This document shows positions 1-11,381 of a stretch of DNA of 24,507 nt, in pieces. Under the pieces are notes generated by a model. That model made no database searches. It was given only the letters and a program-made list of their open reading frames with translations, and was not told where the DNA came from. The stretch's first letter is position 1. Each line of letters opens with the position of its first letter. The DNA is taken from positions 1-24,507 of the forward strand of contig QXVZ01014382.1 in the NCBI GenBank assembly GCA_008931825.1, in the 5' to 3' direction. Position numbers and translations under genes: made by a program. Origin of the DNA: Phallusia fumigata. Its lineage: Eukaryota; Chordata; Ascidiacea; Phlebobranchia; Ascidiidae.

Positions 1-1
1 C

Positions 2-178
2 TATTCACAGTCAACACGTATCGCTTTCCCCTTCAAGCACCACAAACATGAGTACCTTCGTCCCCCTCGTCCTAAACAACAGGAATATTTCGTGGATAAT
101 ATTCTCTCCATCTTATTACCTCACACACCACTTGTAAATTCACACCTGGACGATGTTCTCATTGTTGTGCGCCTCTAA
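2..178 (+). CDS. C-terminal coding end of an unidentified gene (partial)
   Basis: An open frame runs from the window edge for 58 codons to TAA at 176-178. It begins YSQSTRIAFPFKHHKHEYL and ends in LDDVLIVVRL. The composition (basic and aromatic, then a leucine-rich amphipathic stretch) looks like protein, not intronic sequence. CTATTCACAG at 1-10 could be a splice acceptor, in which case the exon starts at 11 in the same frame. The gene would converge on the minus-strand potassium channel gene, whose end lies near 1265. I do not recognise the family and assign no function. No clear AATAAA follows within a few hundred bases, so the 3' end is unplaced. The alternative is a chance open frame, which is less likely because it is uninterrupted from the edge. 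Confidence 0.5.
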   Translation, partial: YSQSTRIAFPFKHHKHEYLRPPRPKQQEYFVDNILSILLPHTPLVNSHLDDVLIVVRL

Positions 179-568
179 CGAGTTTTAAAGCATCCCGTCA
201 CATCGCGCATTGTTTTTCTGAATTGGTCGAACTTTCTTGTGTTGACATTTGTAAGTGGTGTAGTGAAAAGAATTGGTGCAGAAGTTATTTGTCTAGTGTT
301 GAAGCTTAAGCTTTTCGTGTTGTTGGTTTCCATAACCTTTTTGTTTGGCGCCTTTAAGTTGGTGTTTGATATTGGCAAACGGTTTGGAACATATTAATTC
401 GGATGGTTTTGTGATGTTAACGGTTCAAGTAATATTTCCCCATACACATGTCCATTGTTTTCACCCGGCTATTTGTACAACTACAGAGGTGACGTTCTCC
501 ATATTGCATTACCACCCCTCACTGATATTTTCCACATACGCTATATTCTATTTTACAAACATAAATTC
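179..568. other. Intergenic or 3' flanking sequence between convergent genes
   Basis: This stretch between the plus-strand stop codon and the start of duplicated block A holds no open frame with protein-like composition and no repeat that I can see. It would contain the 3' untranslated region of the left gene. Confidence 0.5.
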
Positions 569-1264
569 AATGCCTGCATTACATTGCCTGTGGTCCCTAA
601 AATGTTTTTGTAACTGTAAGGATAACCGTGTCGATCCCCCCACACATGCGGTTTCTACAATGTAGCGATGCTAATAGAGCATGGTTATTTTAGATTCGGA
701 ATCTAAACACCACGATCTATTTAGCAAACCAAATTAAGTTTTATAACGTTACATGACTTTGATAATATTTCTGGTTGACGACCTCCCATTAAGTGCTGTG
801 CATTTCATGTTTTCATAAGCTGGGCGCCAAAAACGCGAAGCACAATAAAGAACAATTAACAAAACTAATAATGTAAACAAACTTTGCAAGCCTGACGCGA
901 ATTGTACAGTGCAGTTGTCACCTTGATTTGCTCTCGACATTATAGGATGCCACAAGCCAACTGGAACCAAAACAATCGCAAACATCACTCAGTGCAAAAC
1001 ATTATGACTTGCTTCAAAACAAGGATGCAAAATATATCAAATTATCAGCTTTACAATTAACCCCTGAAACTCGGTATTTTTCAATGAAACGAAACAAGAT
1101 ATGATTAAATACGGAATAGAGGCCCGCAAAGCGTTAACACATTGCACTTTTAACCTCACCGACAATTTGGTTAGAAATAAATAGACCACGTGTTGGCAGC
1201 TGCCCTTACACGAATTCCCTGGTATCGATGTAACTGATAATGTTAACACCCATATTGTGGCTCG

Positions 1265-1270
1265 TTTATT
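1265..1270 (-). promoter_or_regulatory. Candidate polyadenylation signal of the channel gene
   Basis: TTTATT on the plus strand reads AATAAA on the minus strand, about 255 bases beyond the channel stop codon at 1527 in copy A. The equivalent in copy B is 4115-4120. It is the first canonical hexamer I found downstream of that stop. This is a motif match only. Confidence 0.4.
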
Positions 1271-1526
1271 GGGATGCTACACACATATTTGAATTTTTAA
1301 TATTCTCGGGTGTTTTGAGGCAAGTAAATTGATTTTAATTGTCACCTAACCCGGCCACGCTATCATTAAACCCTCACCAACGTGTTTTTTGTGCCTTTTA
1401 TGATGTAAAAATATTAAAAGAAAAAATTCAAATACCAAAAATGCAAAAAACCTGTCAACAGAATCTGTCCTTTGTTTAACTGATAAAAATCAATAATTAG
1501 GAATTAAGCAAAAATTAGGTGAAGGG

Positions 1527-1881
1527 TCAGCACATGTCGCCACCTTTATTCCCGCCAAACCTTTTGTGGCCGGCGTAAGACGACAGTGACGTCACACTGG
1601 ATAATGACGCAGTGTCAAAATCGTCATCAAAAGTGGCGAGGGAGCAGGCTTTCGTTTGTGATCCAACCGACAACTTTCTTGCGGAGTCGCTGATTGTCGC
1701 TACAGCGAAGTCGGGTTTGTGGGGTGGAAATTCTTCCGGTGTGCCCCCCCTTGTTGCTGCTTCTATTTCCTCTCCCGCTGATTCGTCGCCAATTGTTCTA
1801 AACGCGATCCGAGGTGATGTCACATTCGATTTTCGTCGCGTCGAAGTGAAAAGTCGAAAAAATGAGAAATTCCACCTGGAT
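1527..1881 (-). CDS. TASK-type K2P channel, terminal exon, copy A
   Basis: This is equivalent to 5282-5636 in copy C, with the same acceptor, frame and TGA stop. The product ends in NKGGDMC. Relative to C it carries a synonymous CGT to CGA change within the TRRKS stretch, which supports this frame as coding. A TTC to TCC difference falls in the few bases between two possible acceptor AGs. It is probably the same exon as C, seen on the other haplotype, and not a second gene. Confidence 0.6.
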
Positions 1882-2046
1882 CTGTAAAAGAAAAGATTTC
1901 GTTGCGAAAAATATACATTGTTCTTAAGTTTCGCTCAACAAGCATTGATTTGTCGAAATATAGATTTTAACATGCGAATAAATTACAACATTTTTATGTT
2001 ACAAGCTTCCGTGGATTTATTGCTATCCGATTTAAGCAAATTCCAC

Positions 2047-2433
2047 CTTCTTCTTGAAGCGGGTTTGACGCTTGCTGATGCTTCTGTTACGTCATGGCGC
2101 GACACGTGTTGATCTGCTCTCCGATTTAAACAAGGAGATTTTCTATTTTTTCTCGTCGCGTGGTGTCGCTGTTGGTTGTCATAATTACTTGAACCATCCA
2201 AGTTATTCATGCGTGACGACTGTGATTGTTCGCACGCGTCACAGCAACTAGAGTTTGTGTTTCTGACGTCACCGAGGGTCTCGATAGCGCCCCTGGTGTA
2301 GGAGTTCGCGCAGGATTGAGCGGGGAATGTGGTGTCGGTGATTGGTTCCTGTTGAAGTGGGTGTGGCAGGGGCGGGGTTTTCACTCGATCCGAATCTTGT
2401 TGCTCGTTCGCTTCATCCAGGTCACTAGCGCCG
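2047..2433 (-). CDS. TASK-type K2P channel, penultimate exon, copy A
   Basis: This is equivalent to 5803-6189 in copy C, with an identical acceptor (CTTATTTCAG) and frame. Compared with C it has four amino-acid differences in this short low-complexity stretch (for example RMNN against HMNN, NRRAD against NRKAD, VKPAS against VEPAS). Exon 6 shows only one. The tail is therefore evolving quickly here, as expected of a disordered region. It is probably an allelic copy. Confidence 0.6.
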
Positions 2434-2606
2434 CTGAAATAAGTCAAATATCTTCATAAATGTTCCTACAATTAGAGATTGTAGAATTCTATACAGTTTC
2501 GCAAAATATTGTGGTTTAAATGATTTTCGTTTGTTAGCATCCTCAGTTTGTTGTTTTATTTTCAATTTATTACAATTTTCATACAATATGTGACAATTCC
2601 ACTCAC

Positions 2607-3414
2607 GTTAGAAGTGTAACGGTCGTTTCGTTGCTATCCTGATGTGACAAACTGTCGCCTGCGCGCATGACTTTGGGGGAGCATGACGTCACAACGATTG
2701 ACGGGGTCACAGCGTCAGAAAAGCCATCCTGTCTGAGCAGGGGAGGAGTGGGAGCCCGCTCTCCTGCCAAACGCATCAAGCACTTATGCTGAGCCGGAGC
2801 ATCAGCGAATCTTGCACACTCTGCGTCAGATGAACTTGTTTTCACAACGTTCCGCATCTCGGCAACAGGAGAGGTTGGGCTGCTGGACCTTGGGCGGCTG
2901 TGAATGGTCAGAGTTTTGCCGCCACCGGTTTTGTTGTAGACCACCACGGGGTCACTGTTGTGTGCGAGGAGAGGTGACGGTGGACGTTGATATTTCTGCG
3001 TCAATGCTGTCACCTGACTATGCACTTTGCATGATGAGAGTTGACATGGTGGGAAACCTTTACAGTCTGAACCGGTGTGTGCGGCCACGGTAGAGCATTT
3101 GTACACATGGTGGAAAGCACTAGCTTGGGAAGTTGAAATCGTGTTGCTGCTTCCTCTGTCAGGATGATGGTTGACCGAATAACCGCTATCATCTGACACA
3201 GCTCTGACGCGTTGACCTCTGCTGACATGAAGCTTTCCATCACTGATCTCAAACACTTCCATGTTTCCGCCAACCTCCTTTCCCCGCCCCTCGTGTCCGT
3301 CAGATTCACTCGTCACCGAAAACTTGCGCCCTCTCATCCGACTTGTGCAGTTCACGCATGAGCAACTCACACAGGTACACGTGTCGTCATTCCATTTGTT
3401 GACATCCCGACTCC
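2607..3414 (-). CDS. TASK-type K2P channel, long tail exon, copy A (truncated at contig end)
   Basis: This corresponds to 6363-7170 of copy C and ends in the same donor (CTAAC before GTGAG). The 5' part of the exon is missing because the contig breaks at 3414. Four differences from C were seen by eye: three are synonymous (GGC/GGA, ATT/ATC, AAA/AAG) and one changes LLAHNS to LLTHNS. This bias toward silent change supports real coding sequence under constraint. Confidence 0.65.
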
Positions 3415-3415
3415 N
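3415..3415. other. Assembly junction (single N)
   Basis: The N separates ...GACTCC from AATGCCTGCATTAC. The right side repeats sequence already seen at 569, while the sequence that should follow GACTCC (CGTCTCCGCGC) is found at 7171. The N is a contig join, not an ambiguous base. Confidence 0.9.
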
Positions 3416-4376
3416 AATGCCTGCATTACATTGCCTGTGGTCCCTAAAATGTTTTTGTAACTGTAAGGATAACCGTGTCGATCCCCCCACACATGCGGTT
3501 TCTATAATGTAGCGATGCTAATAGAGCATGGTTATTTTAGATTCGGAATTAAAACACCACGATCTATTTAGCAAACCAAATTAAGTTTTATAACGTTACA
3601 TGACTTTGATAATCTTTCTGGTTGACGACCTCCCATTAAGTGCTGTGCATTTCATGTTTTCATAAGCTGGGCGCCAAAAACGCGAAGCACAATAAAGAAC
3701 AATTTACAAAACTAATAATGTAAACAAACTTTGTAAGCCTGACGCGAATTGTACAGTGCAGTTGTCACCTTGATTTGCTCTTGACATTGTAGGACGCCAC
3801 AAGCCAACTGGAACCAAAACAATCGCAAACGTCACTCAGTGCAAAACATTATGACTTGCTTCAAAACAAGGATGCAAAATTATCAAATTATCAGCTTTAC
3901 AATTAACCCCTGAAACTCGGTATTTTTCAATGAAACGAAACAAGATATGATTAAATACGGAATAGAGGCCCGCAAAGCGTTAACACATTGCACTTTTAAC
4001 CTCACCGACAATTTGGTTAGAAATAAATAGACCACGTGTTGACAGCTGCCCTTACACGAATTCCCTGGCATGTATCGATGTAAATGGTGATGTTAACACC
4101 CATATTGTGGCTCGTTTATTGGGATGCTACACACATATTTGAATTTTTAATATTCTCGGGTGTTTTGAGGCAAGTAAATTGATTTTAATTGTCACCTAAC
4201 CCGGCCACGCTATCATTAAACCCTCACCAACGTGTTTTTTGTGCCTTTTATGATGCAAAAATTTTGAAAGAAAAAATATAAATACCAAAAATGCAAAAAA
4301 CCTGTCAACAGAATCTGTCCTTTGTTTAACTGATAAAAATCAATAATTAGGAATTAAGCAAAAATTAGGTGAAGGG

Positions 4377-4731
4377 TCAGCACATGTCGCCACCTTTATT
4401 CCCGCCAAACCTTTTGTGGCCGGCGTAAGACGACAGTGACGTCACACTGGATAATGACGCAGTGTCAAAATCGTCATCAAAAGTAGCGAGGGAGCAGGCT
4501 TTCGTTTGTGATCCAACCGACAACTTTCTTGCGGAGTCGCTGATTGTCGCTACAGCGAAGTCGGGTTTGTGGGGTGGAAATTCTTCCGGTGTGCCCCCCC
4601 TTGTTGCTGCTTCTATTTCCTCTCCCGCTGATTCGTCGCCAATTGTTCTAAACGCGATCCGAGGTGATGTCACATTCGATTTTCGTCGCGTCGAAGTGAA
4701 AAGTCGAAAAAATGAGAAATTCCACCTGGAT
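4377..4731 (-). CDS. TASK-type K2P channel, terminal exon, copy B
   Basis: This is the third copy of the last exon, with the same acceptor, open frame and TGA as 5282-5636. The peptide from NVTSPRIAFRTIG onward is the same in all three copies. Treat it as redundant assembly of one exon. Confidence 0.55.
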
Positions 4732-4896
4732 CTGTAAAAGAAAAGATTTCGTTGCGAAAAATATACATTGTTCTTAAGTTTCGCTCAACAAGCATTGATT
4801 TGTCGAAATATAGATTTTAACATGCGAATAAATTACAACATTTTTATGTTACAAGCTTCCGTGGATTTATTGCTATCCGATTTAAGCAAATTCCAC

Positions 4897-5218
4897 CTTC
4901 TTCTTGAAGCGGGTTTGACGCTTGCTGATGCTTCTGTTACGTCATGGCGCGACACGTGTTGATCTGCTTTCCGATTTAAACAAGGAGATTTTCTATTTTT
5001 TCTCGTCCCGTGGTGTCGCTGTTGGTTGTCATAATTACTTGAACCATCCAAGTTATTCATGTGTGACGACTGTGATTGTTCGCACGCGTCACAGCAACTA
5101 GAGTTTGTGTTTCTGACGTCACCGAGGGTCTCGATAGCGCCCCTGGTGTAGGAGTTCGCGCAGGATTGAGCGGGGAATGTGGTGTCGGTGATTGGTTCCT
5201 GTTGAAGTGGGTGTGGCA
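4897..5218 (-). CDS. TASK-type K2P channel, penultimate exon, copy B (truncated)
   Basis: This is the downstream part of exon 7, cut at its 5' side by the N at 5219. It mixes features of the other two: it shares HGTRK and NRKAD with copy C but VKPAS with copy A. A mosaic of variants is expected if the copies are haplotypes from a polymorphic individual. Confidence 0.5.
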
Positions 5219-5219
5219 N
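5219..5219. other. Assembly junction (single N)
   Basis: The left side stops at GTGTGGCA, inside exon 7 (equivalent to 2368). The right side restarts at CTGTCCTTTG, equivalent to 1465 and 4315. The junction therefore steps backward in the gene, as unmerged overlapping contigs would. Confidence 0.9.
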
Positions 5220-5281
5220 CTGTCCTTTGTTTAACTGATAAAAATCAATAATTAGGAATTAAGCAAAAATTAGGTGAAGGG

Positions 5282-5636
5282 TCAGCACATGTCGCCACCT
5301 TTATTCCCGCCAAACCTTTTGTGGCCGGCGTAAGACGACAGTGACGTCACACTGGATAATGACGCAGTGTCAAAATCGTCATCAAAAGTGGCGAGGGAGC
5401 AGGCTTTCGTTTGTGATCCAACCGACAACTTTCTTGCGGAGTCGCTGATTGTCGCTACAGCGAAGTCGGGTTTGTGGGGTGGAAATTCTTCCGGTGTGCC
5501 CCCCCTTGTTGCTGCTTCTATTTCCTCTCCCGCTGATTCGTCGCCAATTGTTCTAAACGCGATCCGAGGTGATGTCACATTCGATTTTCGACGCGTCGAA
5601 GTGAAAAGTCGAAAAAATGAGAAATTCCACCTGAAT
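5282..5636 (-). CDS. TASK-type K2P channel, exon 8 (C-terminus and stop)
   Basis: The reference last exon follows the acceptor TTTTCTTTTACAG and is read in phase 2. It encodes about 117 residues ending NKGGDMC, then TGA at 5282-5284. Visible features are an arginine-rich TRRKS near the start (a potential basophilic kinase site), an acidic DESAGEEIE run, RKLSVGS (another RxxS-type site) and a serine-rich TASLSSVTSLSSYAG stretch. It contains no membrane segment. It lies in the cytoplasmic tail and is far from any known TASK C-terminus in sequence. A second in-frame AG six bases on (start 5630) could be used instead. Synonymous variation among copies supports the frame. The alternative is that the channel ends at TAA 5739 by read-through of exon 7 (CNIKML) and this exon belongs to an isoform. 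Confidence 0.6.
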
Positions 5637-5802
5637 CTGTAAAAGAAAAGATTTCGTTGCGAAAAAATATACATTGTTCTTAAGTTTCGCTCAACAAGCA
5701 TTGATCCGTCGAAATATAGATTTTAACATGCGAACAAATTACAACATTTTTATGTTACAAGCTTCCGTGGATTTATTGCTATCCGATTTAAGCAAATTCC
5801 AC

Positions 5803-6189
5803 CTTCTTCTTGAAGCGGGTTCGACGCTTGCTGATGCTTCTGTTACGTCATGGCGCGACACGTGTTGATCTGCTTTCCGATTTAAACAAGGAGATTTTCT
5901 ATTTTTTCTCGTCCCGTGGTGTCGCTGTTGGTTGTCATAATTACTTGAACCATCCAAGTTATTCATGTGTGACGACTGTGATTGTTCGCACGCGTCACAG
6001 CAACTAGAGTTTGTGTTTCTGACGTCACCGAGGGTCTCGATAGCGCCCCTGGTGTAGGAGTTCGCGCAGGATTGAGCGGGGAATGTGGTGTCGGTGATTG
6101 GTTCCTGTTGAAGTGGGTGTGGCAGGGGCGGGGTTTTCACTCGATCCGAATCTTGTTGCTCGTTCGCTTCGTCCAGGTCACTAGCGCCG
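5803..6189 (-). CDS. TASK-type K2P channel, exon 7 (disordered tail)
   Basis: The acceptor CTTATTTCAG is followed by C, which completes the threonine codon split from exon 6. The frame then reads GASDLDEANEQQDSDRV and continues for about 128 codons. The peptide is rich in Ser, Asn, Gln, Asp and Arg, includes a proline-rich PPLPHPLQQEP and a cysteine pair (SSCCDAC), and has no membrane helix. It is probably intrinsically disordered. The donor chosen is AAG before GTGGAA at 5802, because it alone preserves phase 2 into exon 8. It is a weak donor. Without splicing, the frame runs on to TAA at 5739. The boundary at the 3' side is therefore the least certain one in the gene model. Confidence 0.6.
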
Positions 6190-6362
6190 CTGAAATAAGT
6201 CAAATATCTTCATAAATTTTCCTACAATTAGAGATTGTAGAATTCTGTACAGTTTGGCAAAATATTGTGGTTTAAATGATTTTCGTTTGTTAGCATCCTC
6301 AGTTTGTTGTTTTATTTTCAATTTATTACAATTTTCATACAATATGTGACAATTCCACTCAC

Positions 6363-7399
6363 GTTAGAAGTGTAACGGTCGTTTCGTTGCTATCCTGATG
6401 TGACAAACTGTCGCCTGCGCGCATGACTTTGGGGGAGCATGACGTCACAACGATTGACGGGGTCACAGCGTCAGAAAATCCATCCTGTCTGAGCAGGGGA
6501 GGAGTGGGAGCCCGCTCTCCTGCCAAACGCATCAAGCACTTATGCTGAGCCGGAGCATCAGCGAATCTTGCACACTCTGCGTCAGATGAACTTGTTTTCA
6601 CAACGTTCCGCATCTCGGCAACAGGAGAGGTTGGGCTGCTGGACCTTGGGCGGCTGTGGATGGTCAGAGTTTTGCCGCCACCGGTTTTGTTGTAGACCAC
6701 CACGGGGTCACTGTTGTGTGTGAGGAGAGGTGACGGTGGACGTTGATATTTCTGCGTCAATGCTGTCACCTGACTATGCACTTTGCATGATGAGAGTTGA
6801 CATGGTGGGAAACCTTTACAGTCTGAACCGGTGTGTGCGGCCACGGTAGAGCATTTGTACACATGGTGGAAAGCACTAGCTTGGGAAGTTGAAATCGTGT
6901 TGCTGCTTCCTCTGTCAGGATGATGGTTGACCGAATAACCGCTATCATCTGACACAGCTCTGACGCGTTGACCTCTGCTGACATGAAGCTTTCCATCACT
7001 GATCTCAAACACTTCCATGTTTCCGCCAACCTCCTTCCCCCGCCCCTCGTGTCCGTCAGATTCACTCGTCACCGAAAACTTGCGCCCTCTCATCCGACTT
7101 GTGCAGTTCACGCATGAGCAACTCACACAGGTACACGTGTCGTCATTCCATTTGTTGACATCCCGACTCCCGTCTCCGCGCAATTTACATAATTTATGAT
7201 TCTTCAGTCCCTGTGAACCCCGTTGCCCTCGCTTCAACGTGCTGTTGCCAATATTGTTGTTTCCCACAGCGCCACCGCGTGACGGTCGTTCGCTAATCGT
7301 GCTCTCATCGGACGAGCTGTCGCCCTGTGTGACGCAGTTGCCTTTTCGTTGTCGGCTCCGCTCGAACTTTTTACGCTTGCTCATCCGACAAAGTTTGGT
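6363..7399 (-). CDS. TASK-type K2P channel, exon 6 (long cytoplasmic tail)
   Basis: The exon spans 1037 bases, 345 codons plus two bases, entered in phase 0 after the acceptor TTGATTTCAG and left in phase 2 at CTAAC before GTGAGT. It joins in frame to exon 5 (RRPLKL then TKLCRM) and exon 7. The start is very basic (MSKRKKFERSRQRKG). A cysteine cluster CTCVSCSCVNC lies near residues 89-99, followed by RGRKFS, a potential PKA-type site. Later come proline- and serine-rich stretches (RPRSSSPTSP, RAPTPPLL). No membrane segment is present. Human TASK-1 and TASK-3 are about 394 and 374 residues in total, so this exon alone nearly equals a whole human channel. A full ORF starting at the internal Met could mislead automated callers into naming a separate gene; the phase match to exon 5 argues against that. 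Confidence 0.75.
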
Positions 7400-8962
<1,563 letters not shown>

Positions 8963-9216
8963 TCAATTTCAATGTCAGGCCCAAATTCCAACTCCATTTT
9001 GACTAAACTCCAAATTTTTTGTAGTTTTTGCATCAATTTATGTCGGAAATTAGCAACTTAATGTTTCTAAATCACAAAATGGCATGACGGTTTATTTTCA
9101 CAAGGGGTTTTCCCGTTCCTTGCATGTGAAATGTGTTTGCTGTGAAACCAGATGCTTTCATATAATGTTCAAGCATCGCGTAACGTCTTCAGCAACAAGC
9201 ATCGCGTGATTCTTAC

Positions 9217-9358
9217 CTATCGTGCTTAGTGTCATGACACAGTAGTAGACACTGTCGATGTACGACCAATCTTCGAACGCTGCAAACGACATTGAACCGA
9301 CGACCACTGTCAAAACGCAACTGAAGATTCCGAACGGAACGAGACATCGATGTGAAAT
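9217..9358 (-). CDS. TASK-type K2P channel, exon 4 (third helix and second pore helix)
   Basis: The acceptor TTATCCTGCACAG opens onto ISHRCLVPFGIFSC, the third helix (VPFGIFSCVLTVVVGSMSFA). Then come AAFEDWSYIDSVYYC and the pore helix with VMTLSTIG, and the exon ends in G before GTAAGA. The matching human TASK-1 segment is the one around FSCISTL and HYEHWTFFQAYYYC (family knowledge). Phase 0 in and phase 1 out fit both neighbours. The exon is 142 bases. Open sequence upstream of 9358 in the same frame is intronic, since the pyrimidine-rich acceptor and the alignment both place the boundary here. Confidence 0.93.
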
Positions 9359-10131
9359 CTGTGCAGGATAAATGGCACTTAAATTTACAAGCAATTTTCT
9401 ACGTTGTACCAGGTTTGCTGCAGGCGACCTTTGCCTTTTTAGCAATGATCGTGGATTGCCGCAAGTCAATTTAAATTCACATCCTTGCAAATGATTTTTA
9501 CAAAAAAACGTACTTACCACACAAAGTGTCTGTAGCACCAAAGAAAATTTTGTGCAGGGTTTTTTGGTTGTTTGCTTCCCTAGTCGGAACAATGCATGGC
9601 CAGAAAATTGGCAAACACGATGCATGTGTAGATATATATAGATCGGATTACAAATGCGGTGGTGGAATTTAATGGGACGATCGTTGCTTCTGAAACTACT
9701 ATCACACGATTGATTTCGTTAAACTTTGCGGCTTTTCTCATCCGATTAATAATTTAACTGTGACATTTTGCCAAATTATCTCCTTTGCCTGACTTACACC
9801 ACTTCGACTTTTATTGGCTGACGAAAAAATCCTCCCATCCAGACGAGTTTGCCTGAACTTTGTTGTTACCAATGGAATTGTTGTGAGTTCATCTCATTGT
9901 TCGTGATGTGAAACTGTTTTTTCGTTTTAGAGTTGGGCAAGGGTAAAACATAGAAATTGCGCATAATAGTTTGCATTGGCATAGTGAGTTTTTGAGACTA
10001 AGCAGTAACAGCAGACAGTCACTGATTCACTTGGAACTGGTGTACCTGGTCAAACTTGTGTGTTACGACTCGACTCACAAGCACAGCTCGTACAAATAAA
10101 GTTCACCCTCTGGAAACGTCAATCAACCTAC
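9359..10131 (-). other. Intron 3 of the channel gene
   Basis: The intron lies between donor GAG/GTAGGT (10131) and acceptor TCCTGCACAG (9359). It holds no recognisable gene or repeat. Confidence 0.6.
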
Positions 10132-10307
10132 CTCGTCAAACTTGAAGCCCAGTTTGTGACCAGCCGCCTTGAGACAGAACTTTGCTGCGTTGTTGATCCT
10201 CTCTCCCATCGCTTGAAACATGATCAGGCAGATTGGAATTCCAATCGTTGCATAAATCATGCAGAAGATTTTCCCGGCTGAAGTTTGCGGAACCGAATGC
10301 CCGTAGC
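10132..10307 (-). CDS. TASK-type K2P channel, exon 3 (first filter end and second helix)
   Basis: The acceptor GATGTGTAAAG is followed by GCTACGGGCATTCG, which completes the first filter TTIGYGHS. The histidine right after GYG is the pH-sensing residue of TASK channels (His98 in TASK-1), so acid inhibition is expected. The exon continues VPQTSAGKIFCMIYATIG and IPICLIMFQAMGERIN, the second helix with the TASK-like FQxxGERIN, then a basic loop ending KLGFKFDE. It is 176 bases, phase 1 in and phase 0 out, with donor GAG before GTAGGT. Alignment to KCNK3/KCNK9 is without gaps over most of the exon. Confidence 0.94.
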
Positions 10308-11381
10308 CTTTACACATCACAATTTATGAAACCCAAGATAAGGGATTAGAGGCTTTCACATTTATTACAAATTATATTTGAATGCATTTTAATTAAACAA
10401 AGGCAGTGGCTATACTATCACAATTGAGCTTGTAATGCATTTTATATTTACAAATTTTGTCACGTTTTCTAGCCAAAGAAATTTTATGCCGTGCAAATTT
10501 GGTGTCGTTTTTCGTAATACGTGGTAAGAATAGATTTTACAGGGCAGACTCAATGTTGGAAATGCGGTCCCTTGTTTAAACAATCCTCCTTCGAATGTCT
10601 GTTTACATTTACAATTATAATATCGAGCGTGGGGTGTAATATTATTTCAACGACATTTACACCCGAAACATCGACATATATTCGCATCCCGACACACCAA
10701 GTACATCCAAACACTACAGAATGTCGCACGAAAGGTTTACACGATGCCATGTTGGCTGGTACATGGTTCCATCCTAGTCTCGGCGCATTGTAAACAAATT
10801 TTCCAGTGGATGGGTTTGTTCTGCCGAGCCCCCGACGCTTTGGCATTGAGGTAAAGTATAAGATTGTCGGAAACACAACACAGGCCCGGATGAATTATTT
10901 ACTAGGATCTAGCGTGGTGAGTGTGTTACCGCCGACTCGTCAACAGCCTCCTGACATATCTATTGTGGTGCAGCGAATCGCTTTTATTGTTCCCGGGTTG
11001 CGCTACCATTGTACACAGCTCGCTATGTGTAAGCGTGCTCGGTATATCCGTCAGGAAATCGAATGAACCCCGGCGGCGCTCACCTGCACTTGCAGCTGGC
11101 CCGATGACTTGCTTTGTTGTTGGCCCCTGTGATTGGCCTGACACATAATTAGCGCCTGATTTATATCAGATTAGCGTGGCAGCCTGCACCCAAAACCTTT
11201 CTTAATGACTGAAGATTATTTGTTGGCCCTCCAGCTGTTATATCTCCCTGACAAAACCGCGACAACTTTTTTTGCGCTGTCTTTCATTGTATTTAGGTTT
11301 GCAACTATCCCCCCAAGACCCAAGGGTGGGGTGTAGCACTGAATTCACGAATTTATGCAAGGACAAGTTAACAAGACTCAC
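10308..11381 (-). other. Intron 2 of the channel gene
   Basis: The intron is bounded by donor ATAG/GTGAGT at 11381 and acceptor GTGTAAAG at 10308. Several overlapping short open frames at 10521-11148 show no conserved motif and are regarded as chance. Confidence 0.6.

Larger units (their letters stand above)
569..3414. repeat. Copy A of a triplicated segment with channel 3' exons
   Basis: Positions 569-2368 are nearly identical to copy B (3416-5218), and 1465-3414 to copy C (5220-7170). Alignment offsets stay constant over long stretches (2847 to 2850 against B, 3755 to 3756 against C), with only small indels such as ATATA near 1031 and CATG near 1222. The copy stops abruptly at the single N at 3415, in the middle of a coding exon. 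Differences are scattered substitutions, as expected for two haplotypes. The copy contains an intact exon 8, exon 7 and a truncated exon 6 of the channel gene. I read it as the true 3' end of the locus, with B and the start of C being redundant assemblies of it. Confidence 0.85.
3416..5218. repeat. Copy B of the triplicated segment (redundant contig)
   Basis: The whole block corresponds to 569-2368 of copy A, with scattered substitutions and small indels, and it is bounded by single Ns at 3415 and 5219. It carries exon 8 and the downstream part of exon 7 of the channel gene but no unique sequence. Its exon 8 differs from A by at least one synonymous change (the GCC to GCT alanine codon in the ATFDDD region). 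A short contig lying wholly inside a neighbour is typical of an unmerged second haplotype. Confidence 0.85.
5220..7170. repeat. Copy C of the triplicated segment, continuous with the rest of the gene
   Basis: The block matches 1465-3414 of copy A. Unlike A and B it runs without a break into the upstream exons at 7171 and beyond. It is the copy used here for the gene model of exons 6 to 8. It lacks the distal 3' untranslated region, which is present only in A and B. Confidence 0.85.

Noticed and set aside
749-988. Minus-strand 79-residue frame with a membrane-like segment (LFTLLVLLIVLYCASRFW)
   Set aside because: In copy B the equivalent start codon is ACG and a TTA codon has become TAA, so the frame is broken in the other copy. 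That argues against a constrained gene.
1612-1887. Plus-strand 91-residue frames repeated at 4462 and 5367
   Set aside because: They are antisense shadows of channel exon 8 and persist because that exon is conserved between copies.
5282-5701. Extended frame beginning MLVERNLRTMYIF
   Set aside because: The part upstream of 5636 is intron with a pyrimidine tract and AG. The frame is open by chance.
6359-7384. Independent gene starting at Met 7384
   Set aside because: An acceptor 15 bases upstream and exact phase agreement with exon 5 show that this is an internal channel exon, and the Met is not a start.
9359-9625. Upstream extension of exon 4 to a Met at 9625
   Set aside because: Alignment to TASK channels and the acceptor TCCTGCACAG place the exon start at 9358. 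The extension has no homology.
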